From contig NZ_FRBI01000023.1 in the NCBI RefSeq assembly GCF_900142575.1, positions 58,601 through 122,600 on the forward strand: a stretch of DNA of 64,000 nucleotides, read 5' to 3'. The notes below the pieces were generated by a model, which did no database searches, had not been told where the DNA came from, and was given only the letters and a program-made list of their open reading frames with translations. This document shows positions 44,712 through 52,958 of the stretch, in pieces. The DNA is from Actinacidiphila paucisporea (GTDB taxonomy: Bacteria; Actinomycetota; Actinomycetes; Streptomycetales; Streptomycetaceae). Positions within the stretch are counted from its first letter, which is position 1. Every line of letters starts with the position of its first letter. The position numbers were made by a program, and so were the translations under genes.

Positions 44712-44993
44712 ATGGTGAGAACTCCTTTGACCCCGTGGGAGCGCAGGCGCGGAGAGTGCTTCGGCGCGCTGCTGCGCGAGGCGCGCGGCGATCGCAGCAT
44801 GGTGGAGGTCGCGGCGGCCGCCGGCGTCTCCGCCGAGACGCTCCGCAAGATCGAGACGGGCCGCGCCCCGACACCCGCCTTCTTCACGGTCGCCGCCCTG
44901 GCCGGAGCGCTGGGCCTGTCCCTGGACGTCCTGGTCACCGCCTGCGCTGAAGAAGCCGAGGCCGCGCAGGACGCGGCCGCACTGTCGGCGTGA
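44712..44993 (+). CDS. Xre-type HTH regulator
   Basis: A 93-residue single-domain DNA-binding protein (FGALLREARGDRSMVEVAAA and GVSAETLRKIETGRAPTP, then FFTVAALAGALGLSLDVLV). No ligand domain. ATG 44712 sits only 12 bases from the palindrome ATACCGGTAT, so it probably represses itself and the divergent map gene. It has an acidic Ala-rich tail. Regulation of a methionine aminopeptidase by a dedicated HTH protein is unusual. Confidence 0.84.
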   Translation: MVRTPLTPWERRRGECFGALLREARGDRSMVEVAAAAGVSAETLRKIETGRAPTPAFFTVAALAGALGLSLDVLVTACAEEAEAAQDAAALSA

Positions 44994-45292
44994 CGGCCCC
45001 GGGGGGCGGGGCGCCCGGCCGCCTGACGATCCGGGGCGTCCCCGCCGCCGCCCCGGGGGTGACGCGCGTACGCCTGCCGGCCGGATGCGGCCAGCAGGCC
45101 GGGCGGGTCCGGCACGGTCGTCCCGCCGGCGCCCGGAAGGACGCGGAGGTCAGGCCTGTCGGCCGGGTGCGGGGCCAGTAGGCCCGGCGGTCCGGCGCGG
45201 GCGCGCCGTCACCGGCGTTCGGGGACGACGCGCGCGTCGGACCCTGGGCTGCGGCGCGCAAGTCGCGCGCCCGGCGCCGGGTGGCGGCGAGG
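44994..45292. repeat. Intergenic region with a 37-bp direct duplication
   Basis: About 300 bases without a supported gene. The segment 45146-45182 repeats at 45289-45326 with about 85% identity, the second copy being the 3' end of the next gene. Both start GAGGTCAGG and contain TGTCGGCCGGGTG. This looks like a small duplication of the gene end. Confidence 0.55.
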
Positions 45293-46099
45293 TCAGGACT
45301 TGTCGGCCGGGTGGGGGGCCACCAGGGGGAGGGACGTGGCGAGGCGGGCCTCGCAGGCGGCGGAGAGTTCGGCGTAGGCGGCCTCGCCCATCAGCTCGGT
45401 CAGCTCGGCGCGGTAGGAGGCGTAGACGGGCTCGCCGCCGCCGTGGGCGGAGGTCGCCGAGGTGCACCACCAGTGCAGGTCGTGGCCGCCGGGGCCCCAG
45501 CCCCGGCGGTCGTACTCGCCGATCGAGACGACCAGGACCCGGGTGTCGTCGGGCCGGTCGACCCAGTCGAAGGTGCGGCGGATCGGCAACTGCCAGCAGA
45601 CGTCGGGCTTGGTCTCCAGCGGCTCGCGGCCCTCCCGCAGCGCCAGGGCGTGCAGCGCGCAGCCCTGGCCGCCGGCGAAGCCGGCCCGGTTGGAGAAGAT
45701 GCAGGCACCGTCCACGACGCGGGTCTGCCGCTCGCCGTCCTCGTTCTCCTCGGCCCAGGAGCCGTCGGGACCGGTGCCGAGGCCGTGGAACTGCCAGCTG
45801 TCTGGTGTGAGGCGGCTCACATGCTCGGCGACCCGCTTCTCGTCGTCGTCGTCGGAGAAGTGCGCGCCCAGCGAGCAGCAGCCGTCGTCGGCCCGCCCGG
45901 CCACGATGCCCTGGCAGCCGCTGCCGAACACGCACGTCCACCGGGAGGTCAGCCATGTCAGGTCGCACCTGAAGACCTGCTCCTCGTCGGCGGGGTCGCC
46001 GAACTCCACCCACGTACGAGCGAAGTCGAGACCGGCCTCGTCAGCCGTCGCCACCGGTCCGGTCTGCTGTGCGCCCTTGCGGGCCTTCGCCTTTGCCAC
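45293..46099 (-). CDS. Conserved hypothetical Cys-containing protein
   Basis: A 268-residue cytosolic protein starting at GTG 46099. It contains a Cys-rich section (TSRWTCVFGSGCQGIVAGRA and DDGCCSLGAHFSDDDDEKRV, about 52-90), then DGACIFSNRAGFAGGQGCAL (about 130-149) and WQLPIRRTFDW. The Cys spacing suggests metal binding, perhaps an Fe-S or Zn site, but this is inference. No domain named from memory fits. Opposite strand to the Ppx/GppA gene, 163 bases away, sharing the promoter region. Confidence 0.7.
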   Translation of the reverse strand: MAKAKARKGAQQTGPVATADEAGLDFARTWVEFGDPADEEQVFRCDLTWLTSRWTCVFGSGCQGIVAGRADDGCCSLGAHFSDDDDEKRVAEHVSRLTPDSWQFHGLGTGPDGSWAEENEDGERQTRVVDGACIFSNRAGFAGGQGCALHALALREGREPLETKPDVCWQLPIRRTFDWVDRPDDTRVLVVSIGEYDRRGWGPGGHDLHWWCTSATSAHGGGEPVYASYRAELTELMGEAAYAELSAACEARLATSLPLVAPHPADKS

Positions 46100-46262
46100 G
46101 TGCCCCAGCGTAAGACCGGAATGCGCCGAATACGGTCACGCACCTCCGCCCGGTCGCCTCGGACAGCTGCTTTCCCGCTGCGGGCAGCGGAGAAGGGAGG
46201 TCCGGTCCGGCGGTGGCCGACTGCCGACGCGGCGGTCTGTGACGCTGGCTACAGTGCTGCCC

Positions 46263-47318
46263 ATGCGACTGGGAGTGCTCGACGTGGGTTCCAACACCGT
46301 TCACCTGCTGGTGGTGGACGCGCACCCGGGCGCGCGGCCGCTGCCGGCGTATTCGCACAAGGCGGATCTGCGGCTCGCGCAGTTGCTGGACAAGGACGGG
46401 GCGATCAGCGCGGACGGGGTCGACCTGCTGGTCGCGACGATCGCGGACGCGCTGCGGGTCGCGGAGGACAAGGGCGCCGAGGACGTGCTGCCGTTCGCGA
46501 CGTCCGCGGTGCGGGAGGCGGCGAACGGCGAGGCGGTGCTGGCCCGGGTCGAGCAGGAGACCGGGGTGCGGCTGACGGTCCTGTCGGGGGAGGACGAGTC
46601 GCGGCTGACGTTCCTGGCGGTACGGCGGTGGTTCGGCTGGTCGGCGGGGAAGCTGCTGGTGCTGGACATCGGCGGCGGCTCGCTGGAGGTCGGCTACGGG
46701 ATCGACGAGTACCCGGACGCGGCGGTGTCGCTGCCGCTGGGCGCCGGGCGGCTGACCGGCGGGTGGCTGCCGGGGGATCCGCCGAGCGCGCAGGACGTGC
46801 GCGGCCTGCGCCGGCATGTGCGGGCCGAGATCGCCAGGACGGTCGCGGAATTCGTCCGGCTCGGCCCGCCCGACCTCGCGGTGGGCACCTCGAAGACCTT
46901 CCGCCAGCTGGCCAGGATCGCCGGGGCCGCCCGCAGCGCGGAGGGGCTGTACGTGCAGCGGGTGCTGCGGCGGGGCGCGGTGGAGGAGTGGGTGCCGCGG
47001 CTGGCGGCGATGACGGCGCAGCGGCGGGCCGGGCTGCCCGGGGTCTCCGAGGGGCGGGCCGGGCAGCTGCTGGCGGGCGCGCTGGTGGCCGAGGGGGCGA
47101 TGGACCTCTACGGGGTGGACGAGCTGGAGATCTGCCCGTGGGCGCTGCGCGAGGGTGTGATCCTGCGCAAGCTGGACGTGATGGCCGCGGACACCGCGGG
47201 GGCGGCGTCGGCCGGGGGCCTGGCGGGCGACACGCACGGCACTGTGGTCAACCCCACACCCGCGTCCACGCCTCCGGACGGCCGTGCGGGCGCCACAGTG
47301 GCCCGCCGGCCCGCCTGA
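46263..47318 (+). CDS. Ppx/GppA-family phosphatase
   Basis: A 351-residue exopolyphosphatase/pppGpp phosphohydrolase-family protein with the ASKHA fold: phosphate-1 motif LGVLDVGSNTVHLLVVD at the N-terminus, FATSAVREAANGE and LVLDIGGGSLEVGYG (phosphate-2). It is the short actinobacterial form without the C-terminal HD domain. It may degrade polyphosphate or (p)ppGpp; the sequence does not decide. ATG 46263, with CTACAGT as a possible -10 just upstream. Confidence 0.9.
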   Translation: MRLGVLDVGSNTVHLLVVDAHPGARPLPAYSHKADLRLAQLLDKDGAISADGVDLLVATIADALRVAEDKGAEDVLPFATSAVREAANGEAVLARVEQETGVRLTVLSGEDESRLTFLAVRRWFGWSAGKLLVLDIGGGSLEVGYGIDEYPDAAVSLPLGAGRLTGGWLPGDPPSAQDVRGLRRHVRAEIARTVAEFVRLGPPDLAVGTSKTFRQLARIAGAARSAEGLYVQRVLRRGAVEEWVPRLAAMTAQRRAGLPGVSEGRAGQLLAGALVAEGAMDLYGVDELEICPWALREGVILRKLDVMAADTAGAASAGGLAGDTHGTVVNPTPASTPPDGRAGATVARRPA

Positions 47319-47358
47319 GGCGACCGTACGCGGGGGACCCCGCCGTACGCTGGCTCCC

Positions 47359-48213
47359 GTGGCTGAACCAGTGGACCCCAGGAAGCGAACCGGCGGCGTA
47401 TCCGGCGTGAAGGTCGCGCTGTCCACGGCCTCGGTGTATCCGGAGTCCACGGCGACGGCGTTCGAGATCGCCGCCCGGCTGGGATACGACGGGGTCGAGG
47501 TCATGGTGTGGACCGACCCGGTCAGCCAGGACGTGGACGCGCTGCGGCGGCTCTCGGACTACCACCGCATGCCGGTGCTGGCCGTGCACGCCCCCTGCCT
47601 GCTGATCACCCAGCGGGTGTGGTCCACCGACCCGTGGGTGAAGCTCCAGCGGGCCAGGAAGGCCGCGCTGCGGCTGGGCGCCTCCACGGTCGTGGTGCAC
47701 CCGCCCTTCCGGTGGCAGCGCAACTACGCCCGGGACTTCGTCCGCGGCATCTGGCGCATGGCCGACGAGACCGACGTGCGCTTCGCGGTCGAGAACATGT
47801 ACCCGTGGCGCTACCGCGACCGCGAGATGCTGGCGTACGCCCCCGACTGGGACGTGACGCGCGAGGACTACCGGCACTTCACCGTCGACCTGTCGCACGC
47901 GGCCACATCCCGTACCGAGACGCTGGAGATGGTCGCGCGGATGGGCGACCGGCTGGCGCACGTCCACCTCGCGGACGGCAGCGGCTCGGCGAAGGACGAG
48001 CACCTGGTGCCGGGGCGCGGGTCGCAGCCGTGCGGGGCGCTGCTGGAGTCGCTGGCGGCGAGCGACTACCGCGGGCACGTGGTGATCGAGGTCAACACCC
48101 GGCGGGCGATGTCCGCGGCCGAGCGGGAGAGCGACCTCGCGGAGGCGCTGTCCTTCACCCGCCGCCACCTGGCGGTGCCCTCGCCGTCCCGCCCGTCGTC
48201 GGTCCGGGCATGA
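47359..48213 (+). CDS. Sugar phosphate isomerase/epimerase (xylose isomerase-like TIM barrel)
   Basis: A 284-residue AP-endonuclease-2/xylose isomerase-like TIM-barrel protein. Motifs: VALSTASVYPESTATAFEIA, VHAPCLLITQRVW, VVVHPPFRWQ, FAVENMYPW (metal-binding Glu), TVDLSHAATS and VHLADGSGSAKDEHLVPG (His/Asp). Likely a divalent-metal enzyme; substrate unknown. The GTG at 47359 (VAEPVDPRK) follows TACGCT by 9 bases, which suggests a leaderless message. Coupled by ATGA to the downstream TetR gene. Confidence 0.85.
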   Translation: MAEPVDPRKRTGGVSGVKVALSTASVYPESTATAFEIAARLGYDGVEVMVWTDPVSQDVDALRRLSDYHRMPVLAVHAPCLLITQRVWSTDPWVKLQRARKAALRLGASTVVVHPPFRWQRNYARDFVRGIWRMADETDVRFAVENMYPWRYRDREMLAYAPDWDVTREDYRHFTVDLSHAATSRTETLEMVARMGDRLAHVHLADGSGSAKDEHLVPGRGSQPCGALLESLAASDYRGHVVIEVNTRRAMSAAERESDLAEALSFTRRHLAVPSPSRPSSVRA

Positions 48214-48899
48214 GCGGTACGGCCTCCGGTACGCCCGCGGGTACGCCGTCCGGTACGCCCGCGGGCGACGGCACGCCCCGGCGCCGCGGCCGGCCCGCGG
48301 GCACGGGGGCGGGAGCGGGGGCCGGGACCCGGGAGCGCATCCTCGCCGCCGCCCGCGAGGAGTTCTCGGCGCACGGCTTCGACAAGACCTCCGTCCGCTC
48401 CATCGGCAAGGCCGCCGGTGTGGACGCGGCCCTGGTCCACCACTACTTCGGCACCAAGGAGCAGGTCTTCGCCGCCGCGATCGAGCTGTCCTTCGGCCCG
48501 GCGCTCGAACTGCCCGCCGCACTGGCCGCGGGCGACCACGAGGGCATGGGGGAGCGGGTGGCCCGCTTCATGCTGGGCATCTGGGAGGACCCGGTCAGCC
48601 GGGAGCCGCTGCTGGCGATCGTCCGCTCCGCCGTCACCAACGAGCGGGCCGCGGCGGTCTTCCGCGGCCTCGTCGGCCGCCGGGTGCTGGCCCGGGTGGC
48701 GGGGGAGCTGCGGGTGCCCGACCCGGAATTCCGCGTGCAGCTCGCCGCGGCGCAGCTGGTCGGGATCATCATGCTGCGCTACGTGGTGAAGGTGGAGCCG
48801 ATGGCCTCGGCCGAGCCGGAGGACCTGGTGGCGCTGGTCGCGCCGACGCTCCAGCGCTATCTCACCGACCCCGACGTGCGGCCGGGCGCCGGCGGATGA
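48210..48899 (+). CDS. TetR-family regulator
   Basis: A 229-residue TetR protein with a low-complexity Gly/Thr/Ala/Pro N-terminal extension of about 40 residues, then HTH: ILAAAREEFSAHGFDKTSVR and KAAGVDAALVHHYFGTKEQV. C-terminal domain of the TetR_C type. Its ATG overlaps the stop of the TIM-barrel gene (ATGA). It lies upstream of ilvD but a 148-base gap separates them, so control of ilvD is not implied. Confidence 0.9.
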   Translation: MSGTASGTPAGTPSGTPAGDGTPRRRGRPAGTGAGAGAGTRERILAAAREEFSAHGFDKTSVRSIGKAAGVDAALVHHYFGTKEQVFAAAIELSFGPALELPAALAAGDHEGMGERVARFMLGIWEDPVSREPLLAIVRSAVTNERAAAVFRGLVGRRVLARVAGELRVPDPEFRVQLAAAQLVGIIMLRYVVKVEPMASAEPEDLVALVAPTLQRYLTDPDVRPGAGG

Positions 48900-49047
48900 C
48901 GTACGGCCGGACGTCGGCCGGTTGGCGGGACACGGTTTCCGCCATCCGGACGAGTTGTCCGGATCCTGGGCGACGGGCGTACGCTCGACGGCACGGTCGC
49001 GCGTCGCGGCCGCGTACGAGCCGAGTGAAACCAAGGGAGTGGACACC

Positions 49048-50901
49048 GTGCCCGAGCTGAGGTCACGTACGGTCACCCACGGCCGCAACATGGCAGGCGC
49101 CCGTGCACTGATGCGCGCGTCCGGTGTGGACAACGCCGACATCGGCAAGCCGATCGTCGCGGTGGCCAACAGCTTCACCGAGTTCGTACCCGGGCACACC
49201 CACCTCCAGCCGGTCGGCCGGATCGTCTCCGCGGCGATCAAGGCGGCGGGCGCGGTCCCGCGCGAGTTCAACACCATCGCGGTGGACGACGGCATCGCCA
49301 TGGGCCACGGCGGCATGCTCTACTCCCTGCCGTCCCGCGACCTGATCGCCGACTCGGTCGAGTACATGGTGGAGGCGCACTGCGCCGACGCGCTGATCTG
49401 CATCTCCAACTGCGACAAGATCACCCCGGGCATGCTGATGGCCGCCCTGCGGCTGAACATCCCCACCGTCTTCGTCTCCGGCGGCCCCATGGAGGCCGGG
49501 CGCGCGACCCTGGTCGACGGCACGGTCCGCAAGCTCGACCTGATCAACGCCATCGCCGACGCCGTCGACGAGAACGTCTCGGACGCCGACATCCTCCGTA
49601 TCGAGGAGAACGCCTGCCCGACCTGCGGGTCCTGTTCCGGGATGTTCACCGCGAACTCGATGAACTGCCTGACCGAGGCGATGGGCCTGGCCCTGCCGGG
49701 CAACGGCTCGGTGCTGGCCACCCACACCGCACGCAAGGCGCTGTACGAGAACGCCGGCCGTACGGTCGTCGAGCTGACCCGGCGCCACTACGAACAGGAC
49801 GACGCGTCCGTGCTGCCGCGGGCCATCGCGACCCGGGCCGCGTTCGAGAACGCCATGGCGCTGGACATCGCCATGGGCGGCTCGACCAACACCATCCTGC
49901 ACCTGCTGGCCGCCGCGCAGGAGGCCGAGCTGGACTACGGCCTGACCGACATCGACGCCGTCTCGCGCCGGGTGCCGTGCCTGGCCAAGGTCGCGCCGAA
50001 CGTGGCGCCCGGCGGCACGTACTACATGGAGGACGTGCACCGGGCCGGCGGCATCCCGGCGATCCTCGGCGAGCTCTACCGCGGCGGCCTGCTCAACGAG
50101 GACGTGCACACCGTCCACTCCCGCTCCATCAAGGAGTGGCTGGAGACCTGGGACGTCCGCGGCGGCTCCCCGTCCGAGGCCGCCGTCGAGATGTGGCACG
50201 CGGCCCCCGGCTGCGTCCGCTCCGCGCAGGCCTTCTCCCAGTCCGAGCGCTGGGACACCCTCGACACCGACGCGGCGGGCGGCTGCATCCGCGACGTCGA
50301 GCACGCCTACTCCCAGGACGGCGGACTCGCCGTGCTCCGCGGCAACCTGGCCGTGGACGGCGCCGTCGTGAAGACCGCGGGCGTCGACGAGTCCATCTGG
50401 ACCTTCGAGGGTCCCGCGGTGGTCTGCGAGTCCCAGGAGGAGGCCGTCGAGAAGATCCTCCGCAAGGAGATCCAGCCCGGCGACGTCATCGTCATCCGCT
50501 ACGAGGGCCCCCGCGGCGGCCCCGGCATGCAGGAGATGCTCTACCCGACCTCGTACCTGAAGGGCCGCGGCCTCGGGAAGTCCTGCGCCCTGATCACCGA
50601 CGGCCGCTTCTCCGGCGGCACTTCGGGCCTGTCCATCGGCCACGCCTCGCCGGAGGCGGCCTCCGGCGGCACCATCGCCCTGGTCAGGGACGGCGACCGC
50701 ATCCGGATCGACATCCCGGCGCGGTCGATGGAACTGCTGGTCTCCGACGAGGAGTTGGCGTCCCGGCGGGAGGCCCTCGGCGGCGTGTACGCCCCGCGGG
50801 ACCGCGAGCGCAAGGTGTCGACGGCGCTGCGGGCGTACGCGGCGATGGCCACCAGCGCGGACCGGGGCGCGGTGCGGGACATCTCCAAGCTCGAAGGCTG
50901 A
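49048..50901 (+). CDS. ilvD: Dihydroxy-acid dehydratase
   Basis: A 617-residue Fe-S enzyme dehydrating 2,3-dihydroxy acids in valine, leucine and isoleucine synthesis (and providing precursors for pantothenate). Cluster motifs are SNCDKITPGM and ENACPTCGSCSGMFTANSMN. The C-terminal ILVD/EDD motif SDGRFSGGTSG-like is here ITDGRFSGGTSGLSIGH. The start GTG 49048 has AGGGAG nine bases before it. Monocistronic, ended by a strong terminator. Confidence 0.97.
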   Translation: MPELRSRTVTHGRNMAGARALMRASGVDNADIGKPIVAVANSFTEFVPGHTHLQPVGRIVSAAIKAAGAVPREFNTIAVDDGIAMGHGGMLYSLPSRDLIADSVEYMVEAHCADALICISNCDKITPGMLMAALRLNIPTVFVSGGPMEAGRATLVDGTVRKLDLINAIADAVDENVSDADILRIEENACPTCGSCSGMFTANSMNCLTEAMGLALPGNGSVLATHTARKALYENAGRTVVELTRRHYEQDDASVLPRAIATRAAFENAMALDIAMGGSTNTILHLLAAAQEAELDYGLTDIDAVSRRVPCLAKVAPNVAPGGTYYMEDVHRAGGIPAILGELYRGGLLNEDVHTVHSRSIKEWLETWDVRGGSPSEAAVEMWHAAPGCVRSAQAFSQSERWDTLDTDAAGGCIRDVEHAYSQDGGLAVLRGNLAVDGAVVKTAGVDESIWTFEGPAVVCESQEEAVEKILRKEIQPGDVIVIRYEGPRGGPGMQEMLYPTSYLKGRGLGKSCALITDGRFSGGTSGLSIGHASPEAASGGTIALVRDGDRIRIDIPARSMELLVSDEELASRREALGGVYAPRDRERKVSTALRAYAAMATSADRGAVRDISKLEG

Positions 50902-50948
50902 GCGGCTTTCGGCTCCCTGCCGCGGGTTGCCTGCTGCGCTTTGCCTGT

Positions 50949-50978
50949 AGCCGCCCCGGGTCTTCCCGGGGCGGCTTT
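50949..50978 (+). terminator. Intrinsic terminator of ilvD
   Basis: Perfect 12-base arms (50949-50960 and 50965-50976) with TCTT loop and a short T run, 48 bases after the stop codon. Confidence 0.88.
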
Positions 50979-51018
50979 CCGCTGCCGGCAGCCGGTTCCC
51001 ACCTGCCGGTCCGGGCTG

Positions 51019-51900
51019 TCAGCTCAGGCCGAGGACGGCCGCCGTGCGGTCGGCGAGCCTGGACTCGCCCAGGGCGTTGGGGTGCACGGGTACGAAGTTG
51101 GTGCCGAACAGGATGGGTTCGATCCACCGGGTGCCGATCGGCTGGCAGGCGTCATGGCCTTCCGACACCCCGGAGACGTCCACGTACGTGGCGCCGGTCG
51201 CGGCGGCCGCGCGCCGCACCGCCGAGTTGAGGTGGGTCTGCAGGTCGCGCAGGTACGGCACGTCACCGGAGGCGATCGGCAGCTTCGCGAAGCAGCCGGG
51301 GACGGCGGCGGCCGGCACGATCCAGGGGTAGCCGAGGACCGCGACCCGCGCGTTCGGCGCCTTGGCGCGGACGGCGGCGAACGCCGACTTCAGGGCCTGG
51401 TAGGTGCCGGTGTCGACCTGGTCGTCGAAGGAACTCCCGTACAGGCTCTGGCAGGGGTGCCCGAAGCCGAGCGTCGCGACGCCGGCGGAGCCGCAGGCCA
51501 GGATGGCGTCGATGAAGGTGTTGTTGTCGTTGCCGCCGATCGTCATCGTGACCAGGCCCGTACTGCTGCTCAGCGCGTCCAACTGCGGTGCCACGCCCGG
51601 GTATTGGGACCCGGCGAAGTCCTTGGTCTCGGCGCCGCCGCAGGTGACGTCGGTCAGCGCGAGCCCGGCGCGGGCGGCGAGCACGTGCGGGTAGTCGGCG
51701 GTGGAGCGCACGCACAGCAGCGACGCGTCCGGGTCGAGCGGCAGGATGCCGGACCCGGCGCTGTAGCTGTCGCCCATCGCCACGTACGACTGCGGTGAGG
51801 CGTCCGCCGCCGGGCCGTTCAGGCCGAGCACGGCCAGGGTGCCGGCGGCGAGAACGGCCGCCAACCGGCGCGTTCCACGAACTCGGATGCGCATCGACAT
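51019..51900 (-). CDS. Secreted SGNH/GDSL hydrolase (lipase/esterase-like)
   Basis: A 293-residue exported hydrolase. Signal peptide (RRLAAVLAAGTLAVLGLNG, cleavage after DAS-like Ala near residue 34). Block I GDSYSAG contains the nucleophile Ser, GGND (block III) is in TMTIGGNDNN and the catalytic His is in VPVHPNALGE. Three Cys pairs probably form disulfides as in Streptomyces lipases. ATG 51898-51900 follows AGGAGACAGCAG. A TetR-type palindrome sits 83 bases upstream. Confidence 0.9.
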   Translation of the reverse strand: MSMRIRVRGTRRLAAVLAAGTLAVLGLNGPAADASPQSYVAMGDSYSAGSGILPLDPDASLLCVRSTADYPHVLAARAGLALTDVTCGGAETKDFAGSQYPGVAPQLDALSSSTGLVTMTIGGNDNNTFIDAILACGSAGVATLGFGHPCQSLYGSSFDDQVDTGTYQALKSAFAAVRAKAPNARVAVLGYPWIVPAAAVPGCFAKLPIASGDVPYLRDLQTHLNSAVRRAAAATGATYVDVSGVSEGHDACQPIGTRWIEPILFGTNFVPVHPNALGESRLADRTAAVLGLS

Positions 51901-51982
51901 CTGCTGTCTCCTTTGACACTGGCGCCGATTGGTGCGGGTATCGGGCGAGATGGGGGGAAGTCACTGGTGCTCGGCAGAAGTT

Positions 51983-51996
51983 ACTGACTGGTCAGT
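51983..51996. promoter_or_regulatory. TetR-type palindrome upstream of the SGNH hydrolase
   Basis: ACTGAC-TG-GTCAGT is a perfect dyad with a TetR-operator look. It is upstream of the esterase gene, with no TetR gene adjacent, so any regulator acts in trans. Confidence 0.4.
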
Positions 51997-52123
51997 CTGT
52001 GGTCAATGCTCCGCGCACCGTGTCGGACGCCCGCCGGTGTTTCCGGCCCGGCGTACCCCCTTCGAGGGGCACCCCGGGTGTGGCGCGCCCGGAACAGCCC
52101 GCGCATGCGGTGTCGTGGTGGCC

Positions 52124-52495
52124 GTGAAAGAGATCATGCTGGCCGCCGCGTCGGCTGCGCTGCTCGCCGCGATGGGCCCGGGTGCCGCGCCGACGACCCC
52201 CGCCCCGGGGCAGGGCCTCGTGCTGACCGCCGCCACCCGCACCGCGACCCTGAACTGCGACCAGGTACCGCGCGGCACCCACCCGCTCCGCCTCCCGGCG
52301 TGCACCGCGCTGTCCGCCGCGAACGGTGACTTCGACGCGCTGCCCGGCCAGCCGGCCGTCTGCCGGGTCCCCTACCAGCCGGTCACGGTCACCGCCGAGG
52401 GCGAATTCCGCGGCCAACCCGTGCACTGGCGCAAGAAGTTCGCCAACTCCTGCGTCCTGCGGGCCGCGACCGGCCCGGTCTTCGCCTTCGCTTAG
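52124..52495 (+). CDS. Subtilisin inhibitor-like protein (SSI family)
   Basis: A 123-residue secreted protease inhibitor. Signal peptide about residues 1-22 (IMLAAASAALLAAMGPGA), then the SSI fold: TLNCDQVPRGTHPLRLPAC, SAANGDFDALPG, a Cys before RVPYQPVTVTAEG, and the end FANSCVLRAATGPVFAFA. The four Cys form the two conserved disulfides. Start uncertain: GTG 52124 is used, with GTG 52115, GTG 52118 and ATG 52136 possible. Shorter and more diverged than classical SSI; inhibition itself unproven. Confidence 0.85.
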   Translation: MKEIMLAAASAALLAAMGPGAAPTTPAPGQGLVLTAATRTATLNCDQVPRGTHPLRLPACTALSAANGDFDALPGQPAVCRVPYQPVTVTAEGEFRGQPVHWRKKFANSCVLRAATGPVFAFA

Positions 52496-52648
52496 CGCGG
52501 GGCCCGCCTCGGCGCGCCCCGAACTCGGGCCCGTGCGGGACGAATCCGCCGGGCGTTCGATTCCGGAAGGCGTGCTTCCGAGGTAGCGGGGAAAGCGGCG
52601 TTCAGGCCCCGAAACGGACCCGGGGCAAAGACACGAGAGGCGGCAGAC

Positions 52649-52909
52649 ATGTCATTCCTCTGGGCAATCGTCGCGGGCCTGATCATCGGCCTGCTGGCCA
52701 AGCTCGTCCTGCCCGGGCGCCAGCCCATCCCGCTGTGGCTGACGATCCTGCTGGGCGTCATCGGCGGCCTGGTGGGCAACGGCGTGGCCTCCGCGTTCGG
52801 CGTCGCCGACACCAACGGGGTCGACTGGGTGCGCCACGCCCTGCAGATCGGCGTCGCCGCGGTGCTGATCGCCCTGGTCACGCCCGCATACGGCCGGCGC
52901 CGGGTCTGA
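52649..52909 (+). CDS. GlsB/YeaQ/YmgE-family stress membrane protein
   Basis: An 86-residue protein with three hydrophobic segments. The family pattern is visible: FLWAIVAGLIIGLLAKLVLP, GRQPIPLWLTILLGVIGGLV and a final helix around ALQIGVAAVLIALV. Typical of the transglycosylase-associated (GlsB) group of small general-stress membrane proteins. ATG 52649 follows GAGAGGCGGCAG. Monocistronic; function of the family is not settled. Confidence 0.92.
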   Translation: MSFLWAIVAGLIIGLLAKLVLPGRQPIPLWLTILLGVIGGLVGNGVASAFGVADTNGVDWVRHALQIGVAAVLIALVTPAYGRRRV

Positions 52910-52958
52910 GCCCGGCCGAGGGCGGCCCGCGTCCCCACCGGGACGTAGGGTGCCGTCC

